Source: Paramoeba atlantica
Taxonomy: Eukaryota > Discosea
Assembly: GCA_977017575.1 (NCBI GenBank)
Contig: CDRNVI010000004.1
Coordinates: 124,001 to 188,000 of the forward strand
Reading direction: 5' to 3'
DNA length: 64,000 nucleotides
Shown: piece after piece, positions 1 to 10,088 of the stretch
How positions within the stretch are numbered: position 1 is the first letter of the stretch
Layout: the number at the start of each line of letters is the position of its first letter
The notes under the pieces: model-generated
What the model was told of the DNA's origin: nothing
The model's database searches: none
Seen by the model: only the letters and a program-made list of their open reading frames with translations
Made by a program: the position numbers and the translations under genes

Positions 1-1198
1 AAGGTCTACAATCAAAAGAACTAGTTGTGGTGTCCTCTTGGGTTACCACCGATTTCGCCTCGGAGACCAGTTCAGTCTCATTTGCTGCGTTTATCTCCTT
101 GTTTTCACAGACACTATCATTCTCTCCATTTGCAACATCTCCCTCTTCCGGTTCTACCCCTTCCTTCTCTTCTCCCTTTTCACCCTCTGTCGTATTGTGA
201 CTACTCTGCGTATCATTTTCCTTCCCTTTCCCTCGTCTTCCCCTTCCTTTTCTTCTCCCCTCACTTTGTTGCTCCATTAAAGCTTCATACAACGCCTCAT
301 GTTCCTGAAATCGCATCTCCTCCTCATGCAACTCCTCGGCCGATTTTGCTTCCAAATCCGCTGCTACACTCTCGGCATGTCTTTGTAACTTTTCTAACCT
401 CAACACCTCAGCGATGGCTAATTTTTCTTCTCTTTTCTTCTGCTGTTCTTTTTGTGCCTCCCCGACCCGCGGGTCTAATGTCATCACGTATCGCCGTAAC
501 ATTCGGACGGTTGTGGAATACGACCGCTGGGCTTCCCCTCGGAGTCGCGCATTTTCTCTTGCCATCGCCTTACGCTCTTGTCGGCAGCTGGCCTCAAACT
601 CTTTATGCTCCTCACAGTGCGCAAACGATAAACGCGTCGTAAAATCTTCCCAGGCGGTGTAAAAAAACAAAGTTTCATGTCCCGGCGTTGTGGTATCCCC
701 AAACGAGGGTAATACCGTTGAATCCGTACTCGCGTTTGCCGTTTTTCCTCCTCTCCCCCCTTTTCCTCCTCCCCCACCTCCCTCACGCTCTCGTTTCGCA
801 ATCTCCTCAAACACACGCCGGTAAACCGCATAAAACCCTTTTTCATTGTCGTCCCCAAATCCGGTATAGCAGGCCTCACTGAAATAACGATAGAGCTGAG
901 CCTCGAGGTCATCATCTTCTCTATTTTTATGGTTCTTCGAATTCGTTTCATCGTAACTCGGGTTTAAGATTTGTTCCTTGTGGTTATCGTACCACGCGCG
1001 CTCCGGGGGGTTCGACAGCACCCCGTAGGCGTGGGCGAGTTCCTTAAACATGGCCTCCGCCTGGGCGACCCGGTGGGGGTTCTTGTCGGGGTGCCACAGC
1101 AGCGCGAGTTGGCGGTACGCGGTTTGGATTTCGGAAGCGGTGGCGGAGGAGGTGACGTTAAGGACGTCGTAGAAACACCGACGACGGGGGCAGGTCAT
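1..1198 (-). CDS. DnaJ homolog, DNAJC21/JJJ1-type, 3' end cut by window edge
   Basis: The minus-strand frame is open from an ATG at 1198 to the window edge (about 399 residues), with no stop and no intron visible. It begins with a J domain whose HPD triad falls at residues 36-38 (bases 1085-1093). Next come a motif of the form RAWYDNHKEQIL and a stretch with CYTGFGDDNEKGFYAVYRRV. A middle block follows with FYTAWEDFTT, a charged Arg/Glu helix and TLDPRVGEAQ, and then an acidic tail. That order matches DNAJC21/Jjj1, a cytosolic Hsp70 co-chaperone known for recycling 60S ribosome biogenesis factors. The C-terminal C2H2 zinc fingers of the family would lie outside the window. The ATG at 1198 directly precedes the J domain. 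The gene lies 212 bp downstream of the PPR-like gene on the same strand. The family call is strong. Confidence 0.9.
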   Translation of the reverse strand, partial: MTCPRRRCFYDVLNVTSSATASEIQTAYRQLALLWHPDKNPHRVAQAEAMFKELAHAYGVLSNPPERAWYDNHKEQILNPSYDETNSKNHKNREDDDLEAQLYRYFSEACYTGFGDDNEKGFYAVYRRVFEEIAKREREGGGGGGKGGRGGKTANASTDSTVLPSFGDTTTPGHETLFFYTAWEDFTTRLSFAHCEEHKEFEASCRQERKAMARENARLRGEAQRSYSTTVRMLRRYVMTLDPRVGEAQKEQQKKREEKLAIAEVLRLEKLQRHAESVAADLEAKSAEELHEEEMRFQEHEALYEALMEQQSEGRRKGRGRRGKGKENDTQSSHNTTEGEKGEEKEGVEPEEGDVANGENDSVCENKEINAANETELVSEAKSVVTQEDTTTSSFDCRP

Positions 1199-1410
1199 GG
1201 GGGAAAGGCTGGGTTTTGTAGTCTTTTGTACTCCAAATTTCGTTACAAAAAAACGCATGAAAACAACGCGCGAAATTTTAACAAATCTACGTTTCTTTTT
1301 TTACTATCATTAAACTCATCTACCCCCAATTTACACTTCTACACACACGTACCTATGGGGTTCAGTAAACTACGACTACATCTACAACTCCCCCTTCCCG
1401 ACCCCGTTCC

Positions 1411-3822
1411 TTAATACGGTCCATGCATGCGGAACTTCCCCTGCTTATGCACATCCTGGAAGTCCCACCGCGTCCGTCGTCTCCAATTATGCCGGTCAGG
1501 AAAGATTTCTGGATGCGGTCCGGCATACGTCATGTCATAACTCGGGTGCTTGCCCCGGGCAAACGCCTTGTACTTACGATCAAACGGGGAGGGGAGTTTC
1601 ACGGGGCACATCGGGTCGCTGCGGTCCCTCCACTCCGCGTGGTACCCCTGCTGGTGTTCCCCATACATCCGAGGAGCCCAGTACCCCGGTCCTTTCGCCC
1701 CGGTCCCGACATTTGGGCTCCTCCATTGTCCAAGCTCTCCGTATTCGTTCATAAACCCGGTATCGCGGTCGGGAAACGGCAGCGCGTGCACCACACGATC
1801 CATCACGGGATTCGGTAGCTGTGCGCTCGGGTCCGCTCTCTGCTTCTCCTCACTTTTACTTCGGTACGCGAAGGTCATCAACTCCTGGGTCGTACGCATC
1901 TGTACCCCAATTACCTCATAGTCCTCCTCAATCAGACGACGTGTGGTTTCGGAGACCCGCACATTATACCGGGCGGCCCAGATCAGGGCGCGTTTCGTGT
2001 GCTCTGCCCAGGAATTCACATCGGGATGGAGCTTGTACTCCCGGTAGAGCACCACAATCGCCTCATCGGTCCATTTAAACTTTCGTAGCACGTTTTGTAC
2101 AAAATAGGCATTGGCTTTGCCGGTGCGACAACCCACGAGAACCCGGAGTACGGCCATATGGTGCGCGAGCGTCCAGGTCATCCCCGGGGCGGTATTCATT
2201 TCCCGGAGAAGTCGAATGAGGGTTTGAAGAAGCTCCCGACACGCGCTCGCCTCCAGAGGCCCTTGGCTCTCGGCCTCATTCACAATCCCAAGCAGCAGCT
2301 CCAAGTAATGTGCCCCATGAAGGGATTCCTGCCGTGGACGTAACAACCCGTGGGCAATATCGTGGAGCTCGGTCGCGGAGACATTCCCCAGTTCTCGATG
2401 ATGACGCAGGCAAGTTTGGAGATACCGTCGCAGGTCCAGTGTTCGCAGCCGATCCTCACCGAGTACCTTCTCACAGCGTTGCATCAGACGAACACCAAAC
2501 TGGTAGGGATCGGGAATATTCGCCGCAAACCGCTCGATCCCTTTCTCACAAAACTGCGTAGAATTCCCTACCGGTAGTGTTGAATTTTTAGAGCGCCCTT
2601 CCTTGTCCTTTTTTCGTGGAGCATGCCGATAGATCATTTCCAGCAGCGTACAGTACGTCCGCAGCAGGTACTGCTCATTGGAGAGAAACCTACTGTGGGT
2701 CTCCCGGAGCTCCGGCCGCTGCGGCCCCAGACCCTTACCCGCGGTGTAGCCATCCTCGAACCGCCACGTCGGGTTCTCCATATGCTTTTGCTCCAAATAC
2801 GGACTCCACGTCTCCCGATGGGGGAGCATCCTCGGATTCGGGGGCTCGGGCACCGGCGTGGGGGTCTCGAGCAGTTTCTCCTCCAGCTCCCCCAGAAACC
2901 CCTCCATCAGCTTCGTCTCCCCCGCACTTAACAGCGCCGCACACATCCACCGGTAAATATTCCGTGTCGTGTTAAACCGGTTCAAGTCCACCACATCCTG
3001 ATTCGGGTCATGCTCGAAATGCTTCTTCCACTTTGGCAAATGAAACAGCTCCTCCCGGGTTAGCGCAAACGGCACCCGCGACACCGGCTTCGGATCCACC
3101 TCGTGGGTCTCCAGAAACCGCTGCTCGCTGGCGTACCGGTTCCAGCACTCCAGGGCCATCCCGGCGCCCCGGACCAGCGCGCACAGCTGGAGGTAGAGCC
3201 CGATGAGCTTATCCTCGGGCCAGGTCTGCTGGCGCTCCATGGTCCGCCACACGTCCACGGCCATGTCGTACTCCCCAAAGTGCATGAGACACTCCATGGC
3301 GGACTGGTAGTGGATGTGCTGCGGGGGGAGGTTGTCGACGAGCATGCGGAGCAGCCAGTGCAGGGACTGCTGCGGGAGGTAGTGGGGGGCGTGGTAGGGC
3401 TGGCGGATGCGGGAGAGGTAGAACAGGAAGAGGTGTTTGTACTCCCGGGGGTGGCGGGCTACCATGGTGTGACGGTGGACCTCCCAGCGGGCTTGTTCAC
3501 TGTAGAGGGGGGAGTAGGTGTCCGCGCCACGGTACCATGGGGGGAGACCTTTACCTTTACGGGGGAGCATGGCGCCCATTTCGGCATGGTGGGTGTCCGC
3601 GGCGTGTTCGAAGAAACCAAAATCGGTGTGGGTCATCATGGGGTAGGGGCGGTTGTAGGGGTCGTGGCCGAATTGACCGGCACTCTCCCCTTCGCGGGTT
3701 TTGAAGAGGCCTTGGCGGGTGAGGGAACGGATCCCGAGGGTTTTGCGAAGGTGCTTGAGGGCGGGGTCCAGGGTGGTTGGAGGGGTGTGGCGATGACGGG
3801 AGCATAGTCGAGTGCGTAGCAT
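1411..3822 (-). CDS. PPR-like helical-repeat protein, probably organellar
   Basis: A single uninterrupted 803-codon frame on the minus strand ends with TAA. The N-terminus is rich in Arg and His without early acidic residues, compatible with an organelle-targeting peptide. Residues about 170-235 read like pentatricopeptide hairpins: a helix with MECLMHFGEYDMAVDVW, then a turn with Trp-Pro-Glu-Asp, then a second helix. Several further Leu-rich helical pairs follow between residues 280 and 620. The last 100 residues are unusual, rich in Trp, Arg, His and Tyr and without acidic blocks. PPR proteins bind organellar RNA and act in processing, stability or ribosome assembly; assignment to one of those is inference. 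No intron is visible. Codons are GC-rich compared with the surrounding AT-rich repeats, which supports a real host gene. Another helical-repeat fold remains possible. Confidence 0.7.
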   Translation of the reverse strand: MLRTRLCSRHRHTPPTTLDPALKHLRKTLGIRSLTRQGLFKTREGESAGQFGHDPYNRPYPMMTHTDFGFFEHAADTHHAEMGAMLPRKGKGLPPWYRGADTYSPLYSEQARWEVHRHTMVARHPREYKHLFLFYLSRIRQPYHAPHYLPQQSLHWLLRMLVDNLPPQHIHYQSAMECLMHFGEYDMAVDVWRTMERQQTWPEDKLIGLYLQLCALVRGAGMALECWNRYASEQRFLETHEVDPKPVSRVPFALTREELFHLPKWKKHFEHDPNQDVVDLNRFNTTRNIYRWMCAALLSAGETKLMEGFLGELEEKLLETPTPVPEPPNPRMLPHRETWSPYLEQKHMENPTWRFEDGYTAGKGLGPQRPELRETHSRFLSNEQYLLRTYCTLLEMIYRHAPRKKDKEGRSKNSTLPVGNSTQFCEKGIERFAANIPDPYQFGVRLMQRCEKVLGEDRLRTLDLRRYLQTCLRHHRELGNVSATELHDIAHGLLRPRQESLHGAHYLELLLGIVNEAESQGPLEASACRELLQTLIRLLREMNTAPGMTWTLAHHMAVLRVLVGCRTGKANAYFVQNVLRKFKWTDEAIVVLYREYKLHPDVNSWAEHTKRALIWAARYNVRVSETTRRLIEEDYEVIGVQMRTTQELMTFAYRSKSEEKQRADPSAQLPNPVMDRVVHALPFPDRDTGFMNEYGELGQWRSPNVGTGAKGPGYWAPRMYGEHQQGYHAEWRDRSDPMCPVKLPSPFDRKYKAFARGKHPSYDMTYAGPHPEIFPDRHNWRRRTRWDFQDVHKQGKFRMHGPY

Positions 3823-4324
3823 TTCTGAAAAAAAGGGGGCGTCAGGTTCCTTTTATCGCTCCGTGATACGATCAAAAGTATCGGTGAATAAGAAGCTAAA
3901 GAAAAATCAAAAGGACTTAATAACCCGGGGTACGGCTATTTACTTATTGAGGGAGATACTACTCCCTCGCTATCACATATTAATAAAATTTGGCCCGATA
4001 TTTCGCCCGAAATTTGGTCGACAAAAAATTTACCGGAAAATGTTTTTGTCGCAAAGAATCAAAGGCAACACCATAAACTGATTTAGGGTCTTTCTTAGGG
4101 TTCAATACTAAAATAGTTCGCCCGAAAAAATATCTCACGACACAAATTTTAGACCCCCCGGAAAATCGTGACCCCCCCTGGATACTGATGCGTCGAGTAA
4201 AGGATGGGGGGCGGAGCTGTACCTAGATGACGAACAGGTCTAGATTACAGGTGGCTCTTGGCCTCCAGACTTCAAGTATGAAGTGAACCATGCAGAGGCC
4301 ATGGTCTTTAACTATCTTTAACTG
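3823..4324. other. AT-rich non-coding spacer
   Basis: This is the region upstream of the PPR-like gene. It is AT-rich with scattered runs of C or G, and only short chance frames are present. The promoter of the minus-strand gene should lie near 3823-3950, but I see no convincing core element. Confidence 0.5.
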
Positions 4325-4430
4325 TATCTTTAACGATAAAGATACATTATCACGGACTTCACAAATACGCTTGTCACCAGTCCCAAGCCCGGCATCGTCG
4401 CCCCGCGACGAAGTCTGAGGGTGAAGTTTG
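4325..4430 (+). repeat. Dispersed structured repeat, copy A
   Basis: It starts with GATAAAGATACATTATCAC, followed by a block containing GTCCCAAGCCCGGC, and ends in a perfect stem-loop (TCGTCGC, loop CCC, GCGACGA) before a GTGAAG tail. Related copies occur at 5880-5990 (+), 14123-14200 (+, diverged) and 19862-19970 (-). The stem is kept while its loop changes between copies. It may be a SINE or other RNA-derived repeat. I see no convincing Pol III box. Confidence 0.6.
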
Positions 4431-4438
4431 GTGATGAT

Positions 4439-4538
4439 CCCTAGTGCGCTTTTACGAGCCCTAGGTGACCTCCGGATCTTGTGTTGTTATCCGAGGCCTT
4501 TATGGCTAAGGCCCTAGTGTGCTCTAACGAGCCCTAGG
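4439..4538 (+). repeat. 27-bp direct repeat pair around a satellite-like segment
   Basis: Two 27-bp copies lie at 4439-4465 and 4512-4538. Each opens with CCCTAGTG and closes with CGAGCCCTAGG, so each can fold on itself. The segment between them (4473-4510) resembles the reverse complement of the 83-bp satellite unit at 14.7-18.5 kb, sharing CCGGAT and GAGGCCTTTATGGC. Confidence 0.5.
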
Positions 4539-4696
4539 ATGAGGATAGTTTTTCTGGAGGATCACTGTCTCCTCTAGGGTGTGATGCACCGGTGCGTAAA
4601 GTACAATAGTGTTCGGAGAGCCAGAGGTTTTGGCGGACTATGTAAATCGTGGAAAACTTGATTTGATGTTTCGACGTTATGGAGTTGGTACGCAAA

Positions 4697-5021
4697 AAAG
4701 ATACAGTTTCTGTACCTTGTTGGTACATTTTCCTTTAGTTGATCTTTTCTTTCCCCGGCAACGGGCATAGTCTTACTGTTATATGCCCGTTGCCGGCCGG
4801 CACTAAGGCCGAAACTGTCCCTCTTTCTCGGCGAAGTAGCGGACGCGCTTCCACCCCATCACCCCTCCCCGGCTCACTCTTTGAGTGGGTTTTCTTCCCT
4901 CCCCGGCTTTCTTCCCTTCGCGCCCTTTCCTTCCCGGGGAGCCATGCGCCATGGTGGCCTCCCTTGAGCACCACTGGGCGTGGCTCTGCCTCGTCTTATC
5001 GCGAGGCAGCGGTCGGTTGCA
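4697..5021 (-). repeat. Interspersed repeat, uninterrupted copy
   Basis: On the minus strand it runs from GACCGCTGCCTCGCGATAAG through an imperfect CCGGGGAGG-rich middle to AACAAGGTACAGAAACTG. A second copy at 11931-12819 lies in the opposite orientation and is split by a LINE 3' fragment. This copy therefore shows the empty site. A pair of GCCCGTTGCCGG inverted arms lies near 4755-4800. Confidence 0.65.
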
Positions 5022-5324
5022 GTGCACCCCTCCGGCTGCGTAAAGAGAGGGCGAGTTGCCTGGACCCCCTCTACCGACAGAGTCCGAGCTAAACCCCCTT
5101 GGTGCGACATCCGTCATTACGGATTGTGCCGATGATATCGGCTGTCGCATCAAGGGCTGTATCTCTGCGCCAACGAGCGCATGGACATCAAAACATGAAC
5201 ATCAAAACCATCTGATGGTTCCGAGGCGATTCCGTCTCCGATGGCGATTGGTCATCCGAAAGGTTATCCCACGTCTGGGTATCAGAACTCAGGCGAACAA
5301 TATATCTTCCCTTGAAAAGCCTCT

Positions 5325-5606
5325 ACGACAGAGAGAAGTCTTCGTTGCGAGGTTTGTCATGGCCACTCGTCGAAGTGGTGTGTGTCCCGCGATAAGTATC
5401 GTGGTGCCGCAGTGACATGTCATTCATGTCAAGGAAAAGGATATTTTCAAAGAGATTGCCCTAGCAGCAGCCCCTTCGCTAATATTATTGACCTTGTGTT
5501 TAATGGTTGTCACCTTGTGCGTGCATTCAGATTGTTCTTGTTTTGCTTAAACAGAGGCGCCCTTTACATTAGCGTCGTACTGGCATTGATAATAATGAGA
5601 ATCTAG
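5325..5606 (+). pseudogene. Gag-like fragment with two zinc knuckles
   Basis: In one frame two retroviral-type knuckle motifs stand in tandem. The first is CEVCHGHSSKWC (bases 5346-5381). The second is CHSCQGKGYFQRDC (5418-5459), where an aromatic residue occupies the usual His position. The frame is closed upstream by TGA at 5313-5315, and no protease or polymerase follows. Tandem CCHC knuckles are typical of LTR-retrotransposon Gag proteins, where they bind RNA. This looks like a remnant; the altered second knuckle supports decay. Confidence 0.5.
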
Positions 5607-5879
5607 TTATTGTAAAAACAAAAATCATAATACTGTAGCGCTTGTTCGTTGAAGTGTATAATCAGTAAGGTTGAAGTGTATACTCAGTAAGTTTGTATAC
5701 TCATACGCATAGCGTCAATACACATGGTGTTAGTTTTGAAGAGTTTTTCCCGTGGGAATCTTTCTATTTTTTTTCTTTCGTCAGGATACTCAGACGTTGT
5801 TTTTCCTGCTCTCTTGGTAGTATTTCTTCATACAGCACTACCTGGATTGTCATACTCACTGCACTACCTTTTTGTCATC

Positions 5880-5990
5880 TTTAACGATAAAGATACATTA
5901 TCACGCCTTCCAAAACACGCTAGTAACCGGTCCCAGGCCCGGCGTCGTCCTCATGTGCATGAGCGACGAAGTGTGAGGGAGAAGGAAGTA
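5880..5990 (+). repeat. Dispersed structured repeat, copy B
   Basis: It shares AAAGATACATTATCAC, the GGTCCCAGGCCCGGCGTC block and the GACGAAGTGTGAGGG ending with copy A. The terminal stem carries a longer loop (CTCATG, TG, CATGAG) while the outer TCGTC/GACGA pairing is kept. Confidence 0.6.
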
Positions 5991-6112
5991 GAGGTAAGTG
6001 TGAGGGAGAAACGGCATGCCTTTTTCTTTGTTTTCTATTACTTTTAATTAAGTATTAATAATTGTGAAAATATAAAGAGAAAGACACCTTTTGCTAGCGT
6101 TTATAAGTATAA

Positions 6113-7714
6113 TTAGCGGACACCCGCCTTCCTCCACTCTTTTACCGCGGAGGATAGTATCGCGGCGTTGCCTTTTTGAACAGCAACATCAATGGCTTGT
6201 AGTGCATGACGCAGGAAACCTTTCCTGTCATGCGTATACCTTGCGATCTCCTTTAGGAGGAGTACGGTGCGCTTCCCTGCCTCACCAAAAACGGTAGCTG
6301 CAAGCGGGTAGAAATGCATACCCCTTTTCGTGGCGATGTCACTGTGCGCTTTTACTTTCAAGCTTTCCACCCTTTCTAGGGTGTTGCCAGGCGCTACCCG
6401 TTCGGACGTAACATAAGAAGGGGCGAGAGGGTTAACGACGGTCACGTCCACCAGACATATCTTTCCTCCCAGCATAAAGCAGACGTCGGGGCCCTGACCA
6501 TCGGAGAATCGGGGTTCATGATTGTCAGGAGTGAATCCGTACTGTCGTAGCAAGTGCACGAAGGCATTCTTAACATTTTTGTGGCGAGTGGCCGCGGTGT
6601 CGCCTTTGACTTTATTGCAGTCAAGGGCGTGCACAACAAAATCTTTGTTTGAGAGGATGTCTCCGCACTCACATTGTGCGAAAGGGTCCGAAGTAGGGGC
6701 TATCAAGTATCGCATGCGCATGGCTGTTTGCCATTCTGCGTCGCGCGTGAAGTACTCACTCCGATTCCTACGCGTCTCTGTCCAATTGCGCGTTCTCTTG
6801 TCCATCAACTGAAGTGAATGGACGTCATGTAGTTCGCTGGTTTCTTTACGCACTGCTGACTTCGACTCTTCATATCTTGTCAAGGCAGAACGTCGTCTTT
6901 CCATACACCCTAATACCTCAGCTTCTGTGCGAGAATACAGAGTTGCCGCTTGCTGCGCAAAAGGTTTCGCCCCCAAAAGGTCGCCCGTCATGAGAGTACT
7001 GTGAAACGGGTTCTTTTCCAGGTCTTCGAAGCCTCCTAGCAGCTCTGAGGAACACTCCTGTATGGCCTTGTCCGCTAACACGTTCGCTTTTGCCGTTACC
7101 TCCGGCTCGTGACACCTCATTAGGTAGTCCCACCGGGGGACTCCACATCTCTTCAGCAAAATGTAAGCACTTTGTAACGAGAGATGTTGCAGCCGATCCA
7201 GGAATGTCTGCAATTTAGGCATTGGGTTGACTACCCATCTGGTTTCATCCGCGCCTTCCTTGGAGACGAATGCGCCTAGGAGCTTTTGTCCTTGCTCCGC
7301 ATGCTCTATGTTCATGCCTCTGAAAGGAGCGTACTGGTCATTGAAATGCGTCGAAAGCTTACATTTGGCCGGATGTACCTCCAGTTCTATTCCCGAAGAG
7401 TGATCATAGAGAGCGCCAAACGCCTGTGCGACACGTTCTGCCGGGCCGATGATTGAAAGGTCGTCTAGGTAAGCCCAAAGCGTCAGATCACTGAACTCAT
7501 CCTTCAATTTTCCAAGAATTTGGTGCAAGCCGAGAGAAAACAGTAACGGTCCTAATGGGTCGCCTTGTCGGACTCCCCTCAGAACCTTAGTCGGCGAACA
7601 CGACGAGTTAAATATCGTAGTTGGAGCCCCATACACATACTGTGCCCCCCCCCACTTATTTGTCACCCCTTTTTCGAAAAAATGACAAATAAGTAGAGGG
7701 GGTGGAGCTATCAC
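6113..7714 (-). CDS. RLE-type LINE polyprotein, 5'-truncated (RT and endonuclease)
   Basis: This 533-codon frame keeps the back half of a reverse transcriptase. GVRQGDPLGPLLFSL lies at residues 47-61 and the catalytic YLDD at 82-85. A thumb region follows, then a C-terminal zinc motif (CECG then H-x4-C) and a restriction-like endonuclease core: PD near residue 409, followed about 15 residues on by LVDVTV. That arrangement identifies a non-LTR retrotransposon with an RLE endonuclease, in the R2/NeSL/Utopia sphere; the exact clade is not assigned. The first RT motifs are missing. The opening residues are encoded by a foldback element at 7640-7735, so homology to the LINE starts near base 7632. 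The frame has no internal stop, so this truncation may be fairly young. A 3' fragment of the same family lies at 11980-12288. Confidence 0.85.
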   Translation of the reverse strand: MIAPPPLLICHFFEKGVTNKWGGAQYVYGAPTTIFNSSCSPTKVLRGVRQGDPLGPLLFSLGLHQILGKLKDEFSDLTLWAYLDDLSIIGPAERVAQAFGALYDHSSGIELEVHPAKCKLSTHFNDQYAPFRGMNIEHAEQGQKLLGAFVSKEGADETRWVVNPMPKLQTFLDRLQHLSLQSAYILLKRCGVPRWDYLMRCHEPEVTAKANVLADKAIQECSSELLGGFEDLEKNPFHSTLMTGDLLGAKPFAQQAATLYSRTEAEVLGCMERRRSALTRYEESKSAVRKETSELHDVHSLQLMDKRTRNWTETRRNRSEYFTRDAEWQTAMRMRYLIAPTSDPFAQCECGDILSNKDFVVHALDCNKVKGDTAATRHKNVKNAFVHLLRQYGFTPDNHEPRFSDGQGPDVCFMLGGKICLVDVTVVNPLAPSYVTSERVAPGNTLERVESLKVKAHSDIATKRGMHFYPLAATVFGEAGKRTVLLLKEIARYTHDRKGFLRHALQAIDVAVQKGNAAILSSAVKEWRKAGVR

Positions 7715-7735
7715 AATTAAGTGGGGGGGTTACAG
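7640..7735. mobile_element. TA-flanked foldback element with C-run ends
   Basis: It starts after TA as CTGTG plus nine C's and ends with seven G's, TT and ACAG. Inside is a perfect stem ACTTATTTGTCA with a T-run/A-run loop. The right flank reads TT instead of TA. It lies at the point where the neighbouring LINE ORF is broken. Confidence 0.6.
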
Positions 7736-8505
7736 TTCGTGCATACTTCAAAAATATCTGCTTATGAATGTTCTTAGGTCAGCGTTAGTACCATCAGTAA
7801 GATAGCAGTACCAGGGAAGACCACGAGGAGATCCCGACCTTACTTCCCCATTTTGGGTTGCGCCCAGAAGCAAGCCCACTTTAATTTTGCAATAGTCAAA
7901 ACTTTGCGATAGAGAAAAAAGGTTATGGTAGTAGTATCATACATGAAGCGAGTACGGTACTCGTGTACTCACCCGAGTAAGTACAGCGAGTAATTACTCG
8001 GAGTACCGTACTCGCCGTACTCGCTTCCAGCAGGTATGTACTCGCTATACAAGTGAGTTTGGAACAAGTGACGTTATGTTAAGAATTTTCTGGTCGAGCA
8101 ATTGCTGGTCGAGGAGGATGTGGGATGTGATAAGGGATGGAATGCGGGGTGTAAATGCGTTTGCAGTACAATCTTGTCAAGGCCACATGGGGCTGGGGCA
8201 CGTCCCCTTCTGACTAAAGTTCCATTCAACCGTTTGCTTACTTCCCTCCGTGCGCTACACTTCAATAAAATAATCTTTGCAGAAATTACCCCACTTAACT
8301 TTTATTTCGGGCATCAATTTTCGGGTTTAAAAATAAGAAAAATCGCACACAAATAAATTTTCTGTGTATTTATGGCGTGTGGGTGAGCTCAAGAGTACTT
8401 AAAAAGTGAAACAAAAAAATATAGTTTTTTATAGTTTCTAAAAAACGTTTATAGTAACTATATAGTACTATATTGATAGTTTTATAGTTTCTGCGAACCT
8501 TGCTA
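7736..8505. other. Non-coding spacer with a GTACTCG-rich cluster
   Basis: At 7950-8050 the words TACTCG and CGAGTA recur many times on both strands, making small overlapping palindromes. The rest is AT-rich with no supported gene. Confidence 0.5.
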
Positions 8506-8815
8506 TATTATTCAAATTACACTATATTATTCAAATTAACACTATATTATTCACATAACACTATAATATTCAAATCGCCAACTTTTGGAAGGATGAACCG
8601 GATTTTAGACAAACCTTTGCTTTATCATCCACCAAAATCGCATTTTTCGCTACTCAGGGCGCTACTTTATTCAAATTGACACTATAATATTCAAATTAAC
8701 ACTATATTATTCAAATTAACACTATATTATTCAAATACCGCTATATTATTCAAATAGAGCGGCATAGCACTATATTATTCAAATAACACAATATTATTCA
8801 AATTCCGATTTGAAT
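8506..8815 (+). repeat. Degenerate tandem array of ACTATATTATTCAAAT
   Basis: About a dozen copies of a 17-20 bp unit of the form ACTATATTATTCAAATTAAC occur. They fall in two blocks, near 8506-8575 and 8660-8815, with unrelated sequence between. The array is AT-rich and non-coding. Confidence 0.75.
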
Positions 8816-9043
8816 AACATACCGTTCCCCGGGTTAAAAATAATATTTTTCCAAAATCGATTCCTAAAACGTATTTTAAGTTTTGGACCTCAGCTACTAT
8901 TCTGCGACGTTTTTTGCGACAGATTCGCCTCCTGCCCCTACTGGTAAGGCATCCAAAACGGCCATATAAAGTGCGAGTTTCGATTGCAAAGAAAAGCCAC
9001 TAATTATGATAGAATATGTAACCCCCCCCCTCGCTTATAAATA

Positions 9044-9782
9044 CTGCACTCCCCTTAGTTATCTGTCTCTACTTTTCGAGAAAAGGTGGCAGATAACTAG
9101 GGGGGGATAGGGGTGTGACAGATAACTAGGGGGGTCAAAGTGCGACAGATATCTCGGGGGATCCGTCGCCAAAAAAGCGAGGGAACGAACTGTTACAGAA
9201 ACGGTATCTTTATTGCCTAAGAAGATTCCTTTCTACCCCAATGGGGTACTATAAGCTGAAGACATGCGTCTACGGGTTAAAAATAGTTTTCAAATGTTCA
9301 CATAGACGATACTTAAATTTCTTTATAATATCTTTTAAAACTTGAGACACGTACCCATTGAAACTGTCATAAATCGCAATAATATGGCACCGCACATGAA
9401 TTGGAACGCAGTGCTATGCATAGTACGAGCACGCAAATATGCGAGTGTCATGTGAGAATTATGTTCGCTTATAACGAATCTAGAGCAATTATGAATTTCG
9501 AATATGAAATCTAGACAATTATACTTAATAGTCACGACGACGTCATTCATAATCCACTAAAAACAGAAGACGAAAAGCTCTTTTGGTGCTCTCTAAATGT
9601 TACTAACTATATTCTGGAACGGGGGTGTAGAAGTTTCGCTTATAACTTTTTAAATTTTAAATTTTCTTTAAAAGCGACAGATAACTAGGGGAGGGTCGTT
9701 GACGAAAAAAAAAATTCGAAAGGCCGAAAAGCGACAGATAACTAGGGGGGTGGGGCGTGACAGATAACTAGGAGGGGTACAG
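9044..9782. mobile_element. Non-autonomous TIR element, TAGTTATCTGTC subfamily
   Basis: The left end after TA (9042-9043) reads CTGCACTCCCCTTAGTTATC. The right end before TA (9783-9784) is its near inverse, starting CTGTACCCCTCC then TAGTTATCTGTC. Extra subterminal copies of GACAGATAACTAGGGGGG lie near 9098, 9118, 9670 and 9722. There is no coding capacity. TA duplications suggest Tc1/mariner-type mobilisation. Confidence 0.6.
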
Positions 9783-10088
9783 TATATACACTTACACTTA
9801 CAAACTTAGACATAAACACTTATAAACACATTTATATACACATATCGGCTACTTTCGCTTATACAGGGGGGTGCACGAAAATATGGGGGGAGGGGTCAAA
9901 ATTCTTATAACTCGGCCAATTTTGGAAAATACTCTCTCTCATTAATTTCTATAAATGGATTTCGAGTTATAAAAATTTAGTTTATGCGGGATCATTAACT
10001 TTTATAAATCAGAAATTTATCGAACGCTATTTCTTAATTTTTTTCTAAACCAAAGAATTTTTTCTGTTATTCTACTTAAGATGGGTTA
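9783..10088. other. AT-rich spacer
   Basis: Non-coding sequence with TATACA-rich stretches and a run TATGGGGGGAGGGG near 9884. Nothing else is recognised. Confidence 0.4.

Noticed and set aside
3103-3807. 234-codon plus-strand ORF
   Set aside because: Antisense of the PPR-like gene; low-complexity Gly/Val translation.
4325-4430. tRNA-derived SINE or tRNA gene
   Set aside because: No cloverleaf and no acceptable A/B box pair could be read in any of the copies.
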